64,000 nt of DNA from CAKSQF01 sp964568425 (GCA_964568425.1 CAZMPO010000009.1:1-64000); one strand, 5' to 3'. Positions 7,618-16,049 are shown, counted from the stretch's first letter. Notes: generated by a model from the letters alone, not told the origin. A program made the numbers and translations.

Positions 7618-8973
7618 TTAAGCTAAAATATCGGTCAGATCGTCAAAATTTTTGTGTGTCGTGACGACAATCACGTTGTCTCCCAGTCTTATCGAATCGT
7701 TGCCGTCGGGGATTATGACCTTGTTCTCCCTTATAATGCAGGCAATAAGGCAGTTGTCCTTTAATTTCAGCTCACGAAGCGGTCTGTCGCAGATCTTCTC
7801 CTGCCTTTTTGCGAGAAACTCAAGTGCCTCGACCTGACCGTCAACGAGCCTGTAAAGGGTCAAGAGATTACTGCCCTTCGAATTTTCGATCGCGCGTATG
7901 TAGCTGATTATGCGATTTGCAACAATGTCCTTTGGAGAAACATTGTTTTTAACGCCGATCTCGAAAAGCATGTCGTTCAGATCGTCGCTTTTGATCTTTG
8001 TGATCGTTTTCTTGACCTTCATCTTGTTGGCAAACATCGAAACGATCATGTTTTCCTCATCGCTGTCTGTCAGCGCAACGAAAGCATCCATTGCTTCTAT
8101 ACCTTCTTCGATCAGCAGGGAATGGCGTGTTCCGTTTCCTTTGATCACCGTAACACGCGGCAGACTGTCGGCAAGCTCCTCGGCAAGCGCCTCATCCTTT
8201 TCGATGAGCTTGATGTTGTATTTCTTTTTGGACAGCTCGTCCGCGAGATAGTAGCCGATCCTGTTTCCGCCGACTATCATAATGTTGCGAAGCCGTGATT
8301 TTACTATGTGTATGTCCGAAAGAAAATCTCGAAGTGCTCTTGCGTCGGATGTAAAGTGTATCCTGTCGCCTTCTTCGATCACAAAATTACCCGACGGAAT
8401 GACGATCTTGTCGCCGCGTTGCACGGCACAAATAAGTACCTTTGTGCCGATATTTTTGCCGATCGAGTAGAGCGTTTCGCCGATGAGAGTGCACTCTTTT
8501 TCGGCAACGATCTCGACAAGAAGCACACGTCCGCTTGCAAAGCGTTCGACCTTGGCGATCTCGGGAAGGCTTATCAGGTTGTATATTTCGGTTGCGGTGT
8601 CCATTTCGGGATTTACGATCATGGATATGCCGAGCTGATCCTTCATTATGCCGATCTGCCTGCGGTACTCGGGATTTCGGACTCTCGCGACCGTGTTTTT
8701 AACGCCGAGCTTTTTTGCAACAAGGCAGGCAAATACATTAAGCTCGTCACTCTTGGTAAGTACGATCGTCATGTCGGCGTCAGCCATGCCCGCCTCTTTT
8801 TGTATGTCAAGGCACGCTCCGTTTCCGACAACACCCTGAACATCGTATCTTTCTATAAGCTCCTCGACGGTGCTCTTGTTTTCGTCGATTATGGTTATCG
8901 TGTGATCATCGTCTGCCAAACTGTGAAGTATGGTCTTTCCGATATTTCCGAGTCCTATTATTACTATATTCAT
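7618..8973 (-). CDS. trkA: Trk system potassium uptake regulatory subunit TrkA
   Basis: 451 residues in two tandem RCK halves. Each half has a nucleotide-binding TrkA_N fold (IGLGNIGKTI at residues 5-14 and VGGNRIGYYL near 230) followed by a TrkA_C domain. It is a cytoplasmic gating ring for TrkH. The ribosome-binding site AGGAGA precedes the ATG. It lies 20 nt after the CorC-type gene and is followed by trkH, so the three probably form one ion-homeostasis transcript. Confidence 0.95.
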   Translation of the reverse strand: MNIVIIGLGNIGKTILHSLADDDHTITIIDENKSTVEELIERYDVQGVVGNGACLDIQKEAGMADADMTIVLTKSDELNVFACLVAKKLGVKNTVARVRNPEYRRQIGIMKDQLGISMIVNPEMDTATEIYNLISLPEIAKVERFASGRVLLVEIVAEKECTLIGETLYSIGKNIGTKVLICAVQRGDKIVIPSGNFVIEEGDRIHFTSDARALRDFLSDIHIVKSRLRNIMIVGGNRIGYYLADELSKKKYNIKLIEKDEALAEELADSLPRVTVIKGNGTRHSLLIEEGIEAMDAFVALTDSDEENMIVSMFANKMKVKKTITKIKSDDLNDMLFEIGVKNNVSPKDIVANRIISYIRAIENSKGSNLLTLYRLVDGQVEALEFLAKRQEKICDRPLRELKLKDNCLIACIIRENKVIIPDGNDSIRLGDNVIVVTTHKNFDDLTDILA

Positions 8974-8993
8974 CGCGTGAATCTCCTGTGTGA

Positions 8994-10310
8994 TTACTGC
9001 CCGTCCGGCGTTGCAATGACCTTGACCGTTATCTCGCGAGTCTGCAGGTTATCAACTCGCGTTACTCTTATGGCAAGATTTTCGTATTCAAACGAGTATC
9101 CCGCCTTTGGTATGTCTTCGCATTTCTCGATCACCCAACCGTTGACCGTAGATGATTCGCTGTCCTCGTCCGAGGTGACATCAAAAAATTCAAAAAATTC
9201 TTCTATCGGGAGAGATGTTTTGACCGTGTAGCTGTCATCTGTGTTCTTTGTTATCAGCTCTATCGCCTCGTCCTGCTCGTCCCAGATCTCGCCGACCAGC
9301 TCTTCGAGAATGTCTTCCATGGTCACGATTCCCGATGTCACGCCGTATTCGTCTATTACGACCGCTATGTGCGAATGAGCTCTTTGCATTTCTTTGAATA
9401 GAGCATCCAGATGCTTTGTTTCGGGGACATACAGCGGTTTTTTGACAGCATCCTTAAGCTTGAAGCCGAATTTTTCGCGTCCGATCAGATAATCGCGCGC
9501 GTAAAGTATGCCGACAATGTTGTCGGGCGTTCCCGAGTATATCGGAATACGCGAGTATCCCTCATCGCTGATGACCCGTACTATTTCATCGTCGGTCGCG
9601 TCCTCGCTTACGCAGATGATCTTCATTCTTTGAGTCATGACATCCTTTGCACTCAGACTGTCAAGCTTGAATACATTTTTTATATACTCAATGTCGTCTT
9701 TGTCGAGCGTACCCTCGTCCGCACCTGCGTCAAGCATGACAACGATGTCCTCCTCCGATACAGCATCCTCGGATGCCTTGGGATCAATTCCGAACAGCCT
9801 GAGAACAAGGTTGGTCGATGTGGTCAAAAACCATATTACGGGCTTTAATATGGTCGTGAGTGCCGATATTATTCCGCAAACGCCGCTCGCAAGCTTTTCC
9901 TTGTGCTTCATCGCGATCCTTTTCGGAACAAGCTCGCCCAGCACGAGCGTAAAGTAGGAGAGTATCAGCGTTATGATCACGACCGATATCGTGTCAATGA
10001 CATTCACATACGCATCCGATACGCCAAACGATCTGACAAGCGCGTCGGTCAGACTCTCGGCAAAGTTGTCTGCCGCAAACGCAGAACCGAGAAAACCGGC
10101 AAGCGTTATGCCGATCTGTATGGTCGAAAGAAATTTCGTCGGTTCTTCGATTATCTTGAGCATCCGCTTTGCTTTTTTGTCACCGTCTTCAGCAAGCGCG
10201 CGGACTTTTTTCTCGTTGAGCGAAATAAGGGCTATCTCGGTCGCGGCAAAAAAAGCGTTTAAGAGGATCAGAAAAAATTGAAGCAGAAGCTGTTTTATTA
10301 TGTCAGACAT
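8994..10310 (-). CDS. HlyC/CorC (CNNM/DUF21) family membrane protein
   Basis: Domain order is an N-terminal DUF21 membrane domain (FFLILLNAFFAATEIALISL near the start, then further helices to about residue 185), a pair of CBS domains (DVMTQRMKIICV and IAVVIDEYGVTSGIVTMEDILEELVGEI) and a C-terminal CorC_HlyC domain (about residues 355-435). Family members are linked to Mg2+ or Na+ export. Length of 438 is normal. Only 27 nt separate it from the GH32 gene upstream, with no terminator visible. The transported ion is not known. Confidence 0.92.
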   Translation of the reverse strand: MSDIIKQLLLQFFLILLNAFFAATEIALISLNEKKVRALAEDGDKKAKRMLKIIEEPTKFLSTIQIGITLAGFLGSAFAADNFAESLTDALVRSFGVSDAYVNVIDTISVVIITLILSYFTLVLGELVPKRIAMKHKEKLASGVCGIISALTTILKPVIWFLTTSTNLVLRLFGIDPKASEDAVSEEDIVVMLDAGADEGTLDKDDIEYIKNVFKLDSLSAKDVMTQRMKIICVSEDATDDEIVRVISDEGYSRIPIYSGTPDNIVGILYARDYLIGREKFGFKLKDAVKKPLYVPETKHLDALFKEMQRAHSHIAVVIDEYGVTSGIVTMEDILEELVGEIWDEQDEAIELITKNTDDSYTVKTSLPIEEFFEFFDVTSDEDSESSTVNGWVIEKCEDIPKAGYSFEYENLAIRVTRVDNLQTREITVKVIATPDGQ

Positions 10311-10337
10311 GTTTTTGTTGTTTCTCCGTTTTGAAGT

Positions 10338-11417
10338 TTAATCGTAATACCAAAATGTTGCGGTGTATTCTCCGCCGTTGATGAAGACCTCGATTATGTT
10401 GAGATCGCGAAGGATGTGAACGCTATCGATCCTGTCAAGCTCGCGTGTCGCTATCTCACGCCGACCGTCAAAAAGTGTGAGAGTGTTTCCGCTGATCCTT
10501 ACATGCGGATCAGATGTTGTGAGCATCCCCCGGTATTCCTCAATGGGGAAATGTCGAAGTATCTCTCCGTCATATGTAACCTCGCGGGGAACGGTAAGTG
10601 CACCCGTGCGAGCATCGCTTCTCGGTCTGTCGGGGCGAAAATCGCATATCCACCCGAAACTGATGCGTCTTTTACCGTCCCAAAACGATTGAGGCGCATA
10701 ATAGTCGGGACCCTGCTCGGTGTCAAATCTTTTCCTTGGGAAAAACTGCTCTCCGTCGAAATCTCCGACAAGCGTTATAACGCGCCACGGTCTGTTCTCC
10801 ATCATCGAGAATGTGAGAAAGTAATTGTCGCCATCCTTGTAAAAATCGGGACATTCAAGAACTCCGCCGTATTCGCTACCCGAGAAAATGATCCTTGGCT
10901 CTCCCCAATGTATAAGATCGTCCGATTCGTGCAGAAAGATCATTCCGACATCGTCCCTGCCGCCGGCGGTCACCATATAATATTTTCCGTCGAAATAATT
11001 CACTTTGGGGTCGCGAAAGTCGATGTTTGTGCCTGATGGTGACTCGGTAATAATGGGGTTTGACCCGTATTTTTCAAAATGCTCACCGTCGTCCGATACC
11101 GCAAGTGATTGCGTTTGACCGAGCTCATCCGAGACCGTCGTATAAAACAGCCAAAGCTTGCCGCCTTTTTCTATCGCCGACCCCGAAAAACAACCGCCGC
11201 TGTTTTCATAGATTTGGTCCGGGTAAAGTGCGATGGGGCGGTTCTCAAAATAGATCAGATCATCGCTTACCGCATGTCCCCAGTGCATTTTGTCCCAATG
11301 GAGCGAGTATGGATTGTGCTGATAGAAAATATGATATTTGCCACCAAAAAAGCAAAGCCCGTTCGGATCGTTCATCCATCCGCGAGGCGGTTCAAAGTGA
11401 AATAGCTGTTTGTACAT
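10338..11417 (-). CDS. Glycoside hydrolase family 32 (beta-fructosidase type)
   Basis: Five-blade propeller hydrolase of sucrose or fructans. WMNDPNG with nucleophile Asp17, the transition-state RDP motif in FRDPKV and the acid/base Glu in LECPDF are all present. At 359 residues it is much shorter than typical GH32 enzymes of about 480-500: the C-terminal beta-sandwich is reduced to about 65 residues ending in EVFINGGEYTATFWYYD. There is no signal peptide, so it acts inside the cell. Ribosome-binding site GGAGGG. Substrate (sucrose, sucrose 6-phosphate or short fructan) is uncertain. Confidence 0.92.
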   Translation of the reverse strand: MYKQLFHFEPPRGWMNDPNGLCFFGGKYHIFYQHNPYSLHWDKMHWGHAVSDDLIYFENRPIALYPDQIYENSGGCFSGSAIEKGGKLWLFYTTVSDELGQTQSLAVSDDGEHFEKYGSNPIITESPSGTNIDFRDPKVNYFDGKYYMVTAGGRDDVGMIFLHESDDLIHWGEPRIIFSGSEYGGVLECPDFYKDGDNYFLTFSMMENRPWRVITLVGDFDGEQFFPRKRFDTEQGPDYYAPQSFWDGKRRISFGWICDFRPDRPRSDARTGALTVPREVTYDGEILRHFPIEEYRGMLTTSDPHVRISGNTLTLFDGRREIATRELDRIDSVHILRDLNIIEVFINGGEYTATFWYYD

Positions 11418-11452
11418 TTGTGCCCTCCAATATCCAGATGCACTTTTCTATA

Positions 11453-11481
11453 ATATTACCACATAATCCTTCAAATGTCAA
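11453..11481 (-). promoter_or_regulatory. Promoter of the GH32 operon
   Basis: Minus strand: TTGACA (11476-11481), 17-nt spacer, TAATAT (11453-11458), 36 nt before the GH32 ATG. Confidence 0.85.
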
Positions 11482-11553
11482 TAGTTTTTTGAATAATTTG
11501 CAAACTGCCACATACAATCGGCAGATTTTGTTGCTGTTTTTTCTGAAAAGCTA

Positions 11554-11604
11554 TTGACAAATTTAAAAAAATGTTATATAATAAAACGAATGTTTTAGAA
11601 AACA
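11554..11604 (+). promoter_or_regulatory. Promoter and likely operator of the TetR gene
   Basis: TTGACA (11554-11559), 17-nt spacer, TATAAT (11577-11582). A perfect dyad TGTTTT-AG-AAAACA (11591-11604) covers the predicted transcription start. This is the expected place for an autoregulatory operator, though the sequence is AT-rich. Confidence 0.7.
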
Positions 11605-11621
11605 AAAAGGAAGGTGTCAAT

Positions 11622-12209
11622 ATGCCGCCAAAACCCAAGTTTACAAAGGAAGAGGTCGTCAAGGCAGCTCTTGAAATAGTTCGAGAAAAGGGAATCGAGC
11701 GTCTGACCGCGCGTGACCTCGGGACGGCACTCGGAAGCTCTGCAAGACCGATCTTTACGCTCTACAACGGCATGGAGGAGCTGATCACCGATGTCAGAAG
11801 ATCGGCAATGTCGGTCTTCGAGGAATATGTCAAGCCTCAAACCGAATCAATGCCGATATTTAAGCAGATAGGAATGGGCATGGTGTCTTTTGCCCTTGAA
11901 CGGCCGCGATTGTACGATTTTCTTTTTATGAAAGGGATAAACAAAAAAGAAAACTTTGACATGTTCTTTGGCGAGCTCGGAATCACTGCCGAGAGGTCGA
12001 TCGATGCCATATGTGCCGATTATAAACTTGATCACGATGACGCGAAAATACTCTTTGAGAATGTTTGGATATACACATTCGGCATAGGCGCACTCTGTTC
12101 GAGCGGGACCTGCTCGTTCTCTCGCGACGAACTGAGCGTGTTGCTCTCGACCGAGTTTCGCGCGATGCTCGAATATGTGGAAAACAAAAAGGAGGATGAC
12201 CGTCAATGA
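11622..12209 (+). CDS. TetR/AcrR family transcriptional regulator
   Basis: 195 residues with an N-terminal helix-turn-helix (FTKEEVVKAALEIVREKG, then LTARDLGTALGSSARPIFTLY). A C-terminal ligand domain follows. The start at 11622 is fixed by AAGGAAGG 7 nt upstream. A dyad at its own transcription start suggests autoregulation. The Cys-rich gene overlaps its stop by 4 nt (ATGA) and is probably co-transcribed. The ligand is not predictable. Confidence 0.92.
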   Translation: MPPKPKFTKEEVVKAALEIVREKGIERLTARDLGTALGSSARPIFTLYNGMEELITDVRRSAMSVFEEYVKPQTESMPIFKQIGMGMVSFALERPRLYDFLFMKGINKKENFDMFFGELGITAERSIDAICADYKLDHDDAKILFENVWIYTFGIGALCSSGTCSFSRDELSVLLSTEFRAMLEYVENKKEDDRQ

Positions 12210-12646
12210 ACAAGACAATGTGCGGTGCCGATTGCGAAAATTGCTTTTTCTCGGATAAATGCTCGGGCTGTGTAAGATCAGGATGCGCACCCTTTGGAAA
12301 AGAATGCTTCGTCGCGCGTTACATAAAGATCGGCGGTAAGGAAAAATACGAGGAATACAAGAGAGAGCTTATTGCCGAGATCAATGCTCTTGACATTCTC
12401 GGCATGCCTAAAATCGATGCTCTCTATCCGCTCGTCGGCGGATATGTCAACCTTGAGTACACTCTTTCAAACGGCGAGAATGTCGCATTTCTTGATGATC
12501 GCGAGATATACCTCGGCAGTCAGGTCTGCTCGACTTTTGGTTGCTCAAGATGTTTCGGTGTCGTCGCCTCTCCATCGTTTATTCTTGTTTGCGAGTACGG
12601 CGAGAACGGTGCATCGCCCGAGCTTATAACCTATAAGAAAAGATAA
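12206..12646 (+). CDS. Cys-rich DUF3795-like protein
   Basis: 146 residues. The N-terminal 40 residues carry closely spaced cysteines (CGADCENCFFSDKCSGC, then Cys near residues 27 and 34), a likely metal site. A second pair, CSTFGCSRC, lies near residue 108. It resembles DUF3795 proteins of anaerobes, whose function is unknown. The overlap with the TetR gene suggests it belongs to the regulator's circuit, perhaps as a metal or redox protein; that is inference. Confidence 0.7.
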   Translation: MNKTMCGADCENCFFSDKCSGCVRSGCAPFGKECFVARYIKIGGKEKYEEYKRELIAEINALDILGMPKIDALYPLVGGYVNLEYTLSNGENVAFLDDREIYLGSQVCSTFGCSRCFGVVASPSFILVCEYGENGASPELITYKKR

Positions 12647-12664
12647 ATTTCTTCAGATCAAATA

Positions 12665-12712
12665 TTGACAAATCGATCCTTTCGTTGTATAATAGAAAAA
12701 ACGAAAGGATCG
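12665..12712 (+). promoter_or_regulatory. Promoter of the nitroreductase gene inside a 13-bp inverted repeat
   Basis: TTGACA (12665-12670), 17-nt spacer, TATAAT (12688-12693). The perfect 13-bp arms CGATCCTTTCGTT (12674-12686) and AACGAAAGGATCG (12700-12712) flank the -10 symmetrically. The right arm carries the ribosome-binding site AAAGGAT. Confidence 0.8.
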
Positions 12713-12721
12713 GTTTTTAAT

Positions 12722-13252
12722 ATGGATACAATGCAGGCAATAAAATGCAGAAAGTCGGTACGGACCTTTAACGGCGAGCTACCGACCGAAAGCCAGAGAC
12801 GGCAGATCATTGAGGCAGCAAACGCATCTCCCGTCGGACTCGGACGCTACGGCGATATGCACCTGACCGTCGTTACGGACAAGGCGGCACTCGATATGAT
12901 CAACAGTGCAGGCACAAAAGTCTTCGGAAGAGAGGGTGACCTTCTTTACGGTGCACCCATGCTTGTGATCGTTTCGACAACAAAAGACGCTCTTGAAAAA
13001 ATGCCCAATGTCGCCTATTCAAATGCGGCAGGGATCGTTCAGAACATGGCTCTTGCCGCAGTAGAGCTCGGCGTCGGTGCATGCCATATTTGGGGAGCGA
13101 TCGCGGCACTTCCGTCCGATAAGGAACTGTGCAGCAGACTTTCGATCCCCGACGGCTTTGTCCCGTGCTGTGCACTCGCTCTCGGACAGAGCGAATATGT
13201 CTACACCGAGCGTGATATCCCGAGCGATCGGATATCGATCAACACCGTATAA
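12722..13252 (+). CDS. Nitroreductase family protein
   Basis: A 176-residue FMN-dependent oxidoreductase fold. CRKSVRTFNG (residues about 9-18) is the FMN-phosphate-binding RxSxR-type motif, and the C-terminal half has LGVGACHIWG and CCALALGQ. The start at 12722 follows AAAGGATC; an upstream in-frame ATG at 12665 overlaps the promoter and is rejected. It has its own promoter and a bidirectional terminator, so it is monocistronic. The substrate is unknown. Confidence 0.9.
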   Translation: MDTMQAIKCRKSVRTFNGELPTESQRRQIIEAANASPVGLGRYGDMHLTVVTDKAALDMINSAGTKVFGREGDLLYGAPMLVIVSTTKDALEKMPNVAYSNAAGIVQNMALAAVELGVGACHIWGAIAALPSDKELCSRLSIPDGFVPCCALALGQSEYVYTERDIPSDRISINTV

Positions 13253-13256
13253 TAAC

Positions 13257-13292
13257 AAAAATGCTGTCTCGGAAGATCGAGACAGCATTTTT
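13257..13292. terminator. Bidirectional terminator, nitroreductase and lysine ABC operon
   Basis: A 15-bp stem (13257-13271 with 13278-13292) with A-run and T-run at either end lies between two convergent genes. Confidence 0.9.
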
Positions 13293-13301
13293 GATAAAAA
13301 A

Positions 13302-14048
13302 TCAGGTTGATAAGAATCTCGAAAGAAATTCTTTTGTTTGAATCTCTTTCGGCGACTCGAAAATTTCGGACGGCGTTCCTTCCTCACAGATAACCCCATC
13401 TGCCATGAAAATGACCTTGTCTGAAACATCGCGAGCAAACGCCATTTCGTGGGTCACGACGATCATGGTAAGTCCTTCGAGTGCGAGAGCCTTCATTACC
13501 GAGAGCACCTCGCCGACCATCTGCGGGTCAAGCGCGCTCGTGGGTTCATCGAAAAGCAGTACCTCCGGATCCATCGCAAGTGCGCGTGCTATGGCAACTC
13601 TCTGTTTTTGTCCTCCCGAGAGCTGTGCGGGGCGGGCGTTGATGAACGGATCCATCCCGACTTTTTTGAGGTAATACATCGCGGTCTCTTCGGCATCATG
13701 CTTTTTTCGCCCAAGTACGGTAGTTTGTCCGACAGTGCAATTTTCAAGCACGGTCATGTTCGCAAAGAGATTAAAGCTCTGAAAAACCATACCGACATTC
13801 GTGCGATATCTTGTCAGCGAAAAGTCTTTCGATGTTATATCCTGTCCGTGATAGAGGATCTGCCCGCTTGTCGGTGTCTCAAGCAGATTTATGCATCGAA
13901 GCATCGTGCTTTTGCCCGAGCCTGACGCACCGATCACGCTTACGACCTCGCCTTTGTCGACTGAAAGATTGATATCTCGCAGGACGGAGTGATCACCAAA
14001 GCTTTTTTGAAGGTGAACAAGCTCTAAAACTTTCGTTGACTCGGTCAT
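13302..14048 (-). CDS. Amino acid (predicted lysine) ABC transporter ATP-binding protein
   Basis: A 248-residue GlnQ-type ATPase. Walker A GASGSGKST, Q-loop VFQSFNLF, signature LSGGQKQR, Walker B LLFDEPTSALD and the switch His in VTHE are all intact. It energises the permease encoded just upstream with a 4-nt overlap. The lysine riboswitch ahead of the operon assigns the substrate: the operon should be expressed when lysine is scarce. Last gene of the operon. Confidence 0.93.
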   Translation of the reverse strand: MTESTKVLELVHLQKSFGDHSVLRDINLSVDKGEVVSVIGASGSGKSTMLRCINLLETPTSGQILYHGQDITSKDFSLTRYRTNVGMVFQSFNLFANMTVLENCTVGQTTVLGRKKHDAEETAMYYLKKVGMDPFINARPAQLSGGQKQRVAIARALAMDPEVLLFDEPTSALDPQMVGEVLSVMKALALEGLTMIVVTHEMAFARDVSDKVIFMADGVICEEGTPSEIFESPKEIQTKEFLSRFLST

Positions 14049-14884
14049 TTTGTTCTCCTTTCCTTTCTGGACGCTTTTCCTGCAAACTCGATCTCCTGCA
14101 TCATTGTGTCCTTGTCGCGTATGTCATCCTTTGCGAGATGTATCTCCGCGGCAGGATCTGTCTGTGAGCCAAAAATGGTGTAGTTTTTATTGCCGTCAAG
14201 CTTTTTCTCAACATATCTGAGAAGTCTTGTTACGGTAAATGTCAAGATGAAATAAACGACACAGACGATCAGATATGTTTGGAAGGTCTTGAAGCTCTCT
14301 CGCTTGATGATGCCGGCATAATAGTAAAGCTCGGTTACACCGATAACATTCAAAACCGACGTATCCTTGATGTTTATGACAAATTCGTTGCTCACCGACG
14401 GCAGAATGTTGCGCATTACCTGCGGAATGATCACGCGAAACATCGTTTGCGTATGCGTCATGCCGATCGACATCGCACCTTCAAACTGTCCCTTGTCGAT
14501 CGAGATAATGCCGCCGCGGACGATCTCTGCCATGTATGCACCCGTGTTGATCGATACGATAAGTATTCCCGACGGTATGAGGGGCAGGGTGCTTCCGCCG
14601 CTTGCGAATGCGTATCCCCAATAAATGACCATCGCCTGAACCATCATAGGCGTTCCGCGGAAGATCTCGACATATATCGAGACGATCGCGTTTGCGATTT
14701 TGTGGATAACACGCAGGATCTTGTTTTTAGACAGAGGAGCAGTGCGGAGTATGCCGGTCATAAGTCCGATCAAAAGTCCCGCTACCGTTCCGATAAGTGA
14801 AAGCAGTAATGTCGTGCCGACACCGCCTAAAATAAGCGAGTAGTGCTTTCCGAGTATTTCTGCTACATCCTTGAAAAATTCCAT
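14045..14884 (-). CDS. Amino acid (predicted lysine) ABC transporter permease
   Basis: A 279-residue HisM/GlnP-type permease with about five membrane helices. The cytoplasmic EAA-like loop reads GAMSIGMTHTQTMFRVIIPQ. A charged tail of roughly 50 residues follows the last helix. The ATPase gene overlaps by 4 nt, and the binding-protein gene ends 10 nt upstream. Lysine specificity is inferred from the riboswitch. Confidence 0.93.
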   Translation of the reverse strand: MEFFKDVAEILGKHYSLILGGVGTTLLLSLIGTVAGLLIGLMTGILRTAPLSKNKILRVIHKIANAIVSIYVEIFRGTPMMVQAMVIYWGYAFASGGSTLPLIPSGILIVSINTGAYMAEIVRGGIISIDKGQFEGAMSIGMTHTQTMFRVIIPQVMRNILPSVSNEFVINIKDTSVLNVIGVTELYYYAGIIKRESFKTFQTYLIVCVVYFILTFTVTRLLRYVEKKLDGNKNYTIFGSQTDPAAEIHLAKDDIRDKDTMMQEIEFAGKASRKERRTK

Positions 14885-14894
14885 TTCTTATGCC

Positions 14895-15770
14895 TTATTT
14901 CTTGATGATAACGACGAGATTTGATTCGTAATATGTGTTCGAGAAGTCGATCTCCTCTTTGCGCTCTGCAGTGGGACTCATTCCCGCAACGATCGTGTCG
15001 ATGGTTCCCGACTGCACGGCAGGGATCAGCGATTCCCAGTTTATCGCGTAGATCTCGAGCTTCATACCAAGCTTGTTTGCAACATAGAGTGCGACCTGAA
15101 CATCGTAACCGTTGGCATAGAGACCTTCTTGACCCTCACTTGCGATCGGTACGGCACCAATCGAATCACCCTTGGTGTCCGTCCAGTTGTAGGGGCTGTA
15201 AGCACATTCCATACCGACCTTGAGTGTGCCGACAGGCTCTGCGGGAGTCTCGCTTTCAAGCACGAATTTTTCGACCTTGCCACCCGTTGAAAGGGTAACG
15301 ATCTGCTCCATGAGCGTTTTCTTCTGATCTTCGGTGATCGTTTTGAGAACGGCGTTGACCTTTTCGCAAAGCTCCGAGCCTTTCTTAAAGCCGAATGCTA
15401 TACCGACATCCGCTGCGGTTGCTGTAAATCCGGTTTTGTTGTTTTCAAAATGCAGATATGTAAGCTCATCGTTTGATCCGCAGACAGACAGAGCAGTCGG
15501 CTCTTCGGCAACATAACCGTCGATAGCACCGCTCTTGAGCGCGATCAGAAGATCGGTGAACTCGGGATAGGTCGATGATTTTACACCCTCTATCTGTGCA
15601 AGAGCCTGCTCGTGGAATGTGCCTGCCTGAGCGGCAATTTTCGCGCCCTTGAGATCGGCGATCGTTTTAGCACTCTTGACATCCGCATCGGTCGACTCTC
15701 CGCAAGAGGCAAGCATTGTGAGCGACAGGAGTGCCGCTGTCATTGTTGAAAGAATTTTTGTGAGTTTCAT
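14895..15770 (-). CDS. Predicted lysine-binding lipoprotein of an ABC importer, circularly permuted
   Basis: A 291-residue lipoprotein: signal peptide with lipobox LASC (lipidated Cys23). Family 3 solute-binding proteins normally run from LKVGM...YxPYNW through NLVVxxKK into AxxLxDLKGKK and end with the second lobe. Here the order is reversed. Residues 35-165 are the normal second half (TIADLKGAKIAAQAGTFHEQ, then LKSGAIDGYVAEEP). A short linker (about 166-181) follows, then residues 182-291 are the normal first half (LKVGMECAYSPYNW to SNLVVIIKK). That is a circular permutation cut at the hinge. The start at 15770 follows AAAGGA; an earlier in-frame ATG lies inside the terminator. Lysine is inferred from the riboswitch. 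Confidence 0.92.
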   Translation of the reverse strand: MKLTKILSTMTAALLSLTMLASCGESTDADVKSAKTIADLKGAKIAAQAGTFHEQALAQIEGVKSSTYPEFTDLLIALKSGAIDGYVAEEPTALSVCGSNDELTYLHFENNKTGFTATAADVGIAFGFKKGSELCEKVNAVLKTITEDQKKTLMEQIVTLSTGGKVEKFVLESETPAEPVGTLKVGMECAYSPYNWTDTKGDSIGAVPIASEGQEGLYANGYDVQVALYVANKLGMKLEIYAINWESLIPAVQSGTIDTIVAGMSPTAERKEEIDFSNTYYESNLVVIIKK

Positions 15771-15791
15771 TTGTTTTTTCCTTTCGGTTTG

Positions 15792-15834
15792 AAAAATATA
15801 AAAATAAGCCTGCGACCCGAAAGGTATCGCAGGC
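15792..15834 (-). terminator. Intrinsic terminator of the lysine riboswitch
   Basis: GCCTGCGA (minus-strand 5' arm, 15827-15834) pairs with TCGCAGGC (15808-15815), followed by a T-rich tract toward 15792. It lies between the aptamer and the binding-protein gene, as expected for transcriptional attenuation when lysine is bound. Confidence 0.88.
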
Positions 15835-15857
15835 ATACAGACAAAAAGTCAATAGCC

Positions 15858-16032
15858 GTTGATAGTGCTCCACGTAAAACGTGACAGTTTTGTGCCTGTT
15901 CGACACAACCCCAGCTTGCATTGCGTTGGCAACCGCACTGCCGCTTCGGCGGAACGTCCTTTCGCAAATATCATCTTGCCATAATATCGATATCTGCTAC
16001 TCATCATATCCGCAACCTCTATCAGGTGCTGC
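15858..16032 (-). promoter_or_regulatory. Lysine riboswitch (L box)
   Basis: Read on the minus strand from 16032, it shows the L-box blocks in order: GATAGAGG-TTGCG, GATGAGTA, GCGAAAGGA followed by CCGCCGAAGC, GCTGGGG, ACTGTCACG and GTGGAGCACTATC. The last block pairs back with the first GATAG to close P1. These match the consensus known from Bacillus subtilis lysC, with one extra T in the first block. The aptamer precedes an intrinsic terminator and an amino acid ABC operon. Confidence 0.93.
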
Positions 16033-16049
16033 ATTCTTAATTTTCATAT

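Noticed and set aside
15771..15836. N-terminal extension of the lysine-binding protein from an ATG at 15836
   Set aside because: It would run through the riboswitch terminator and put 22 residues before a perfect lipoprotein signal peptide; the ATG at 15770 has its own ribosome-binding site.
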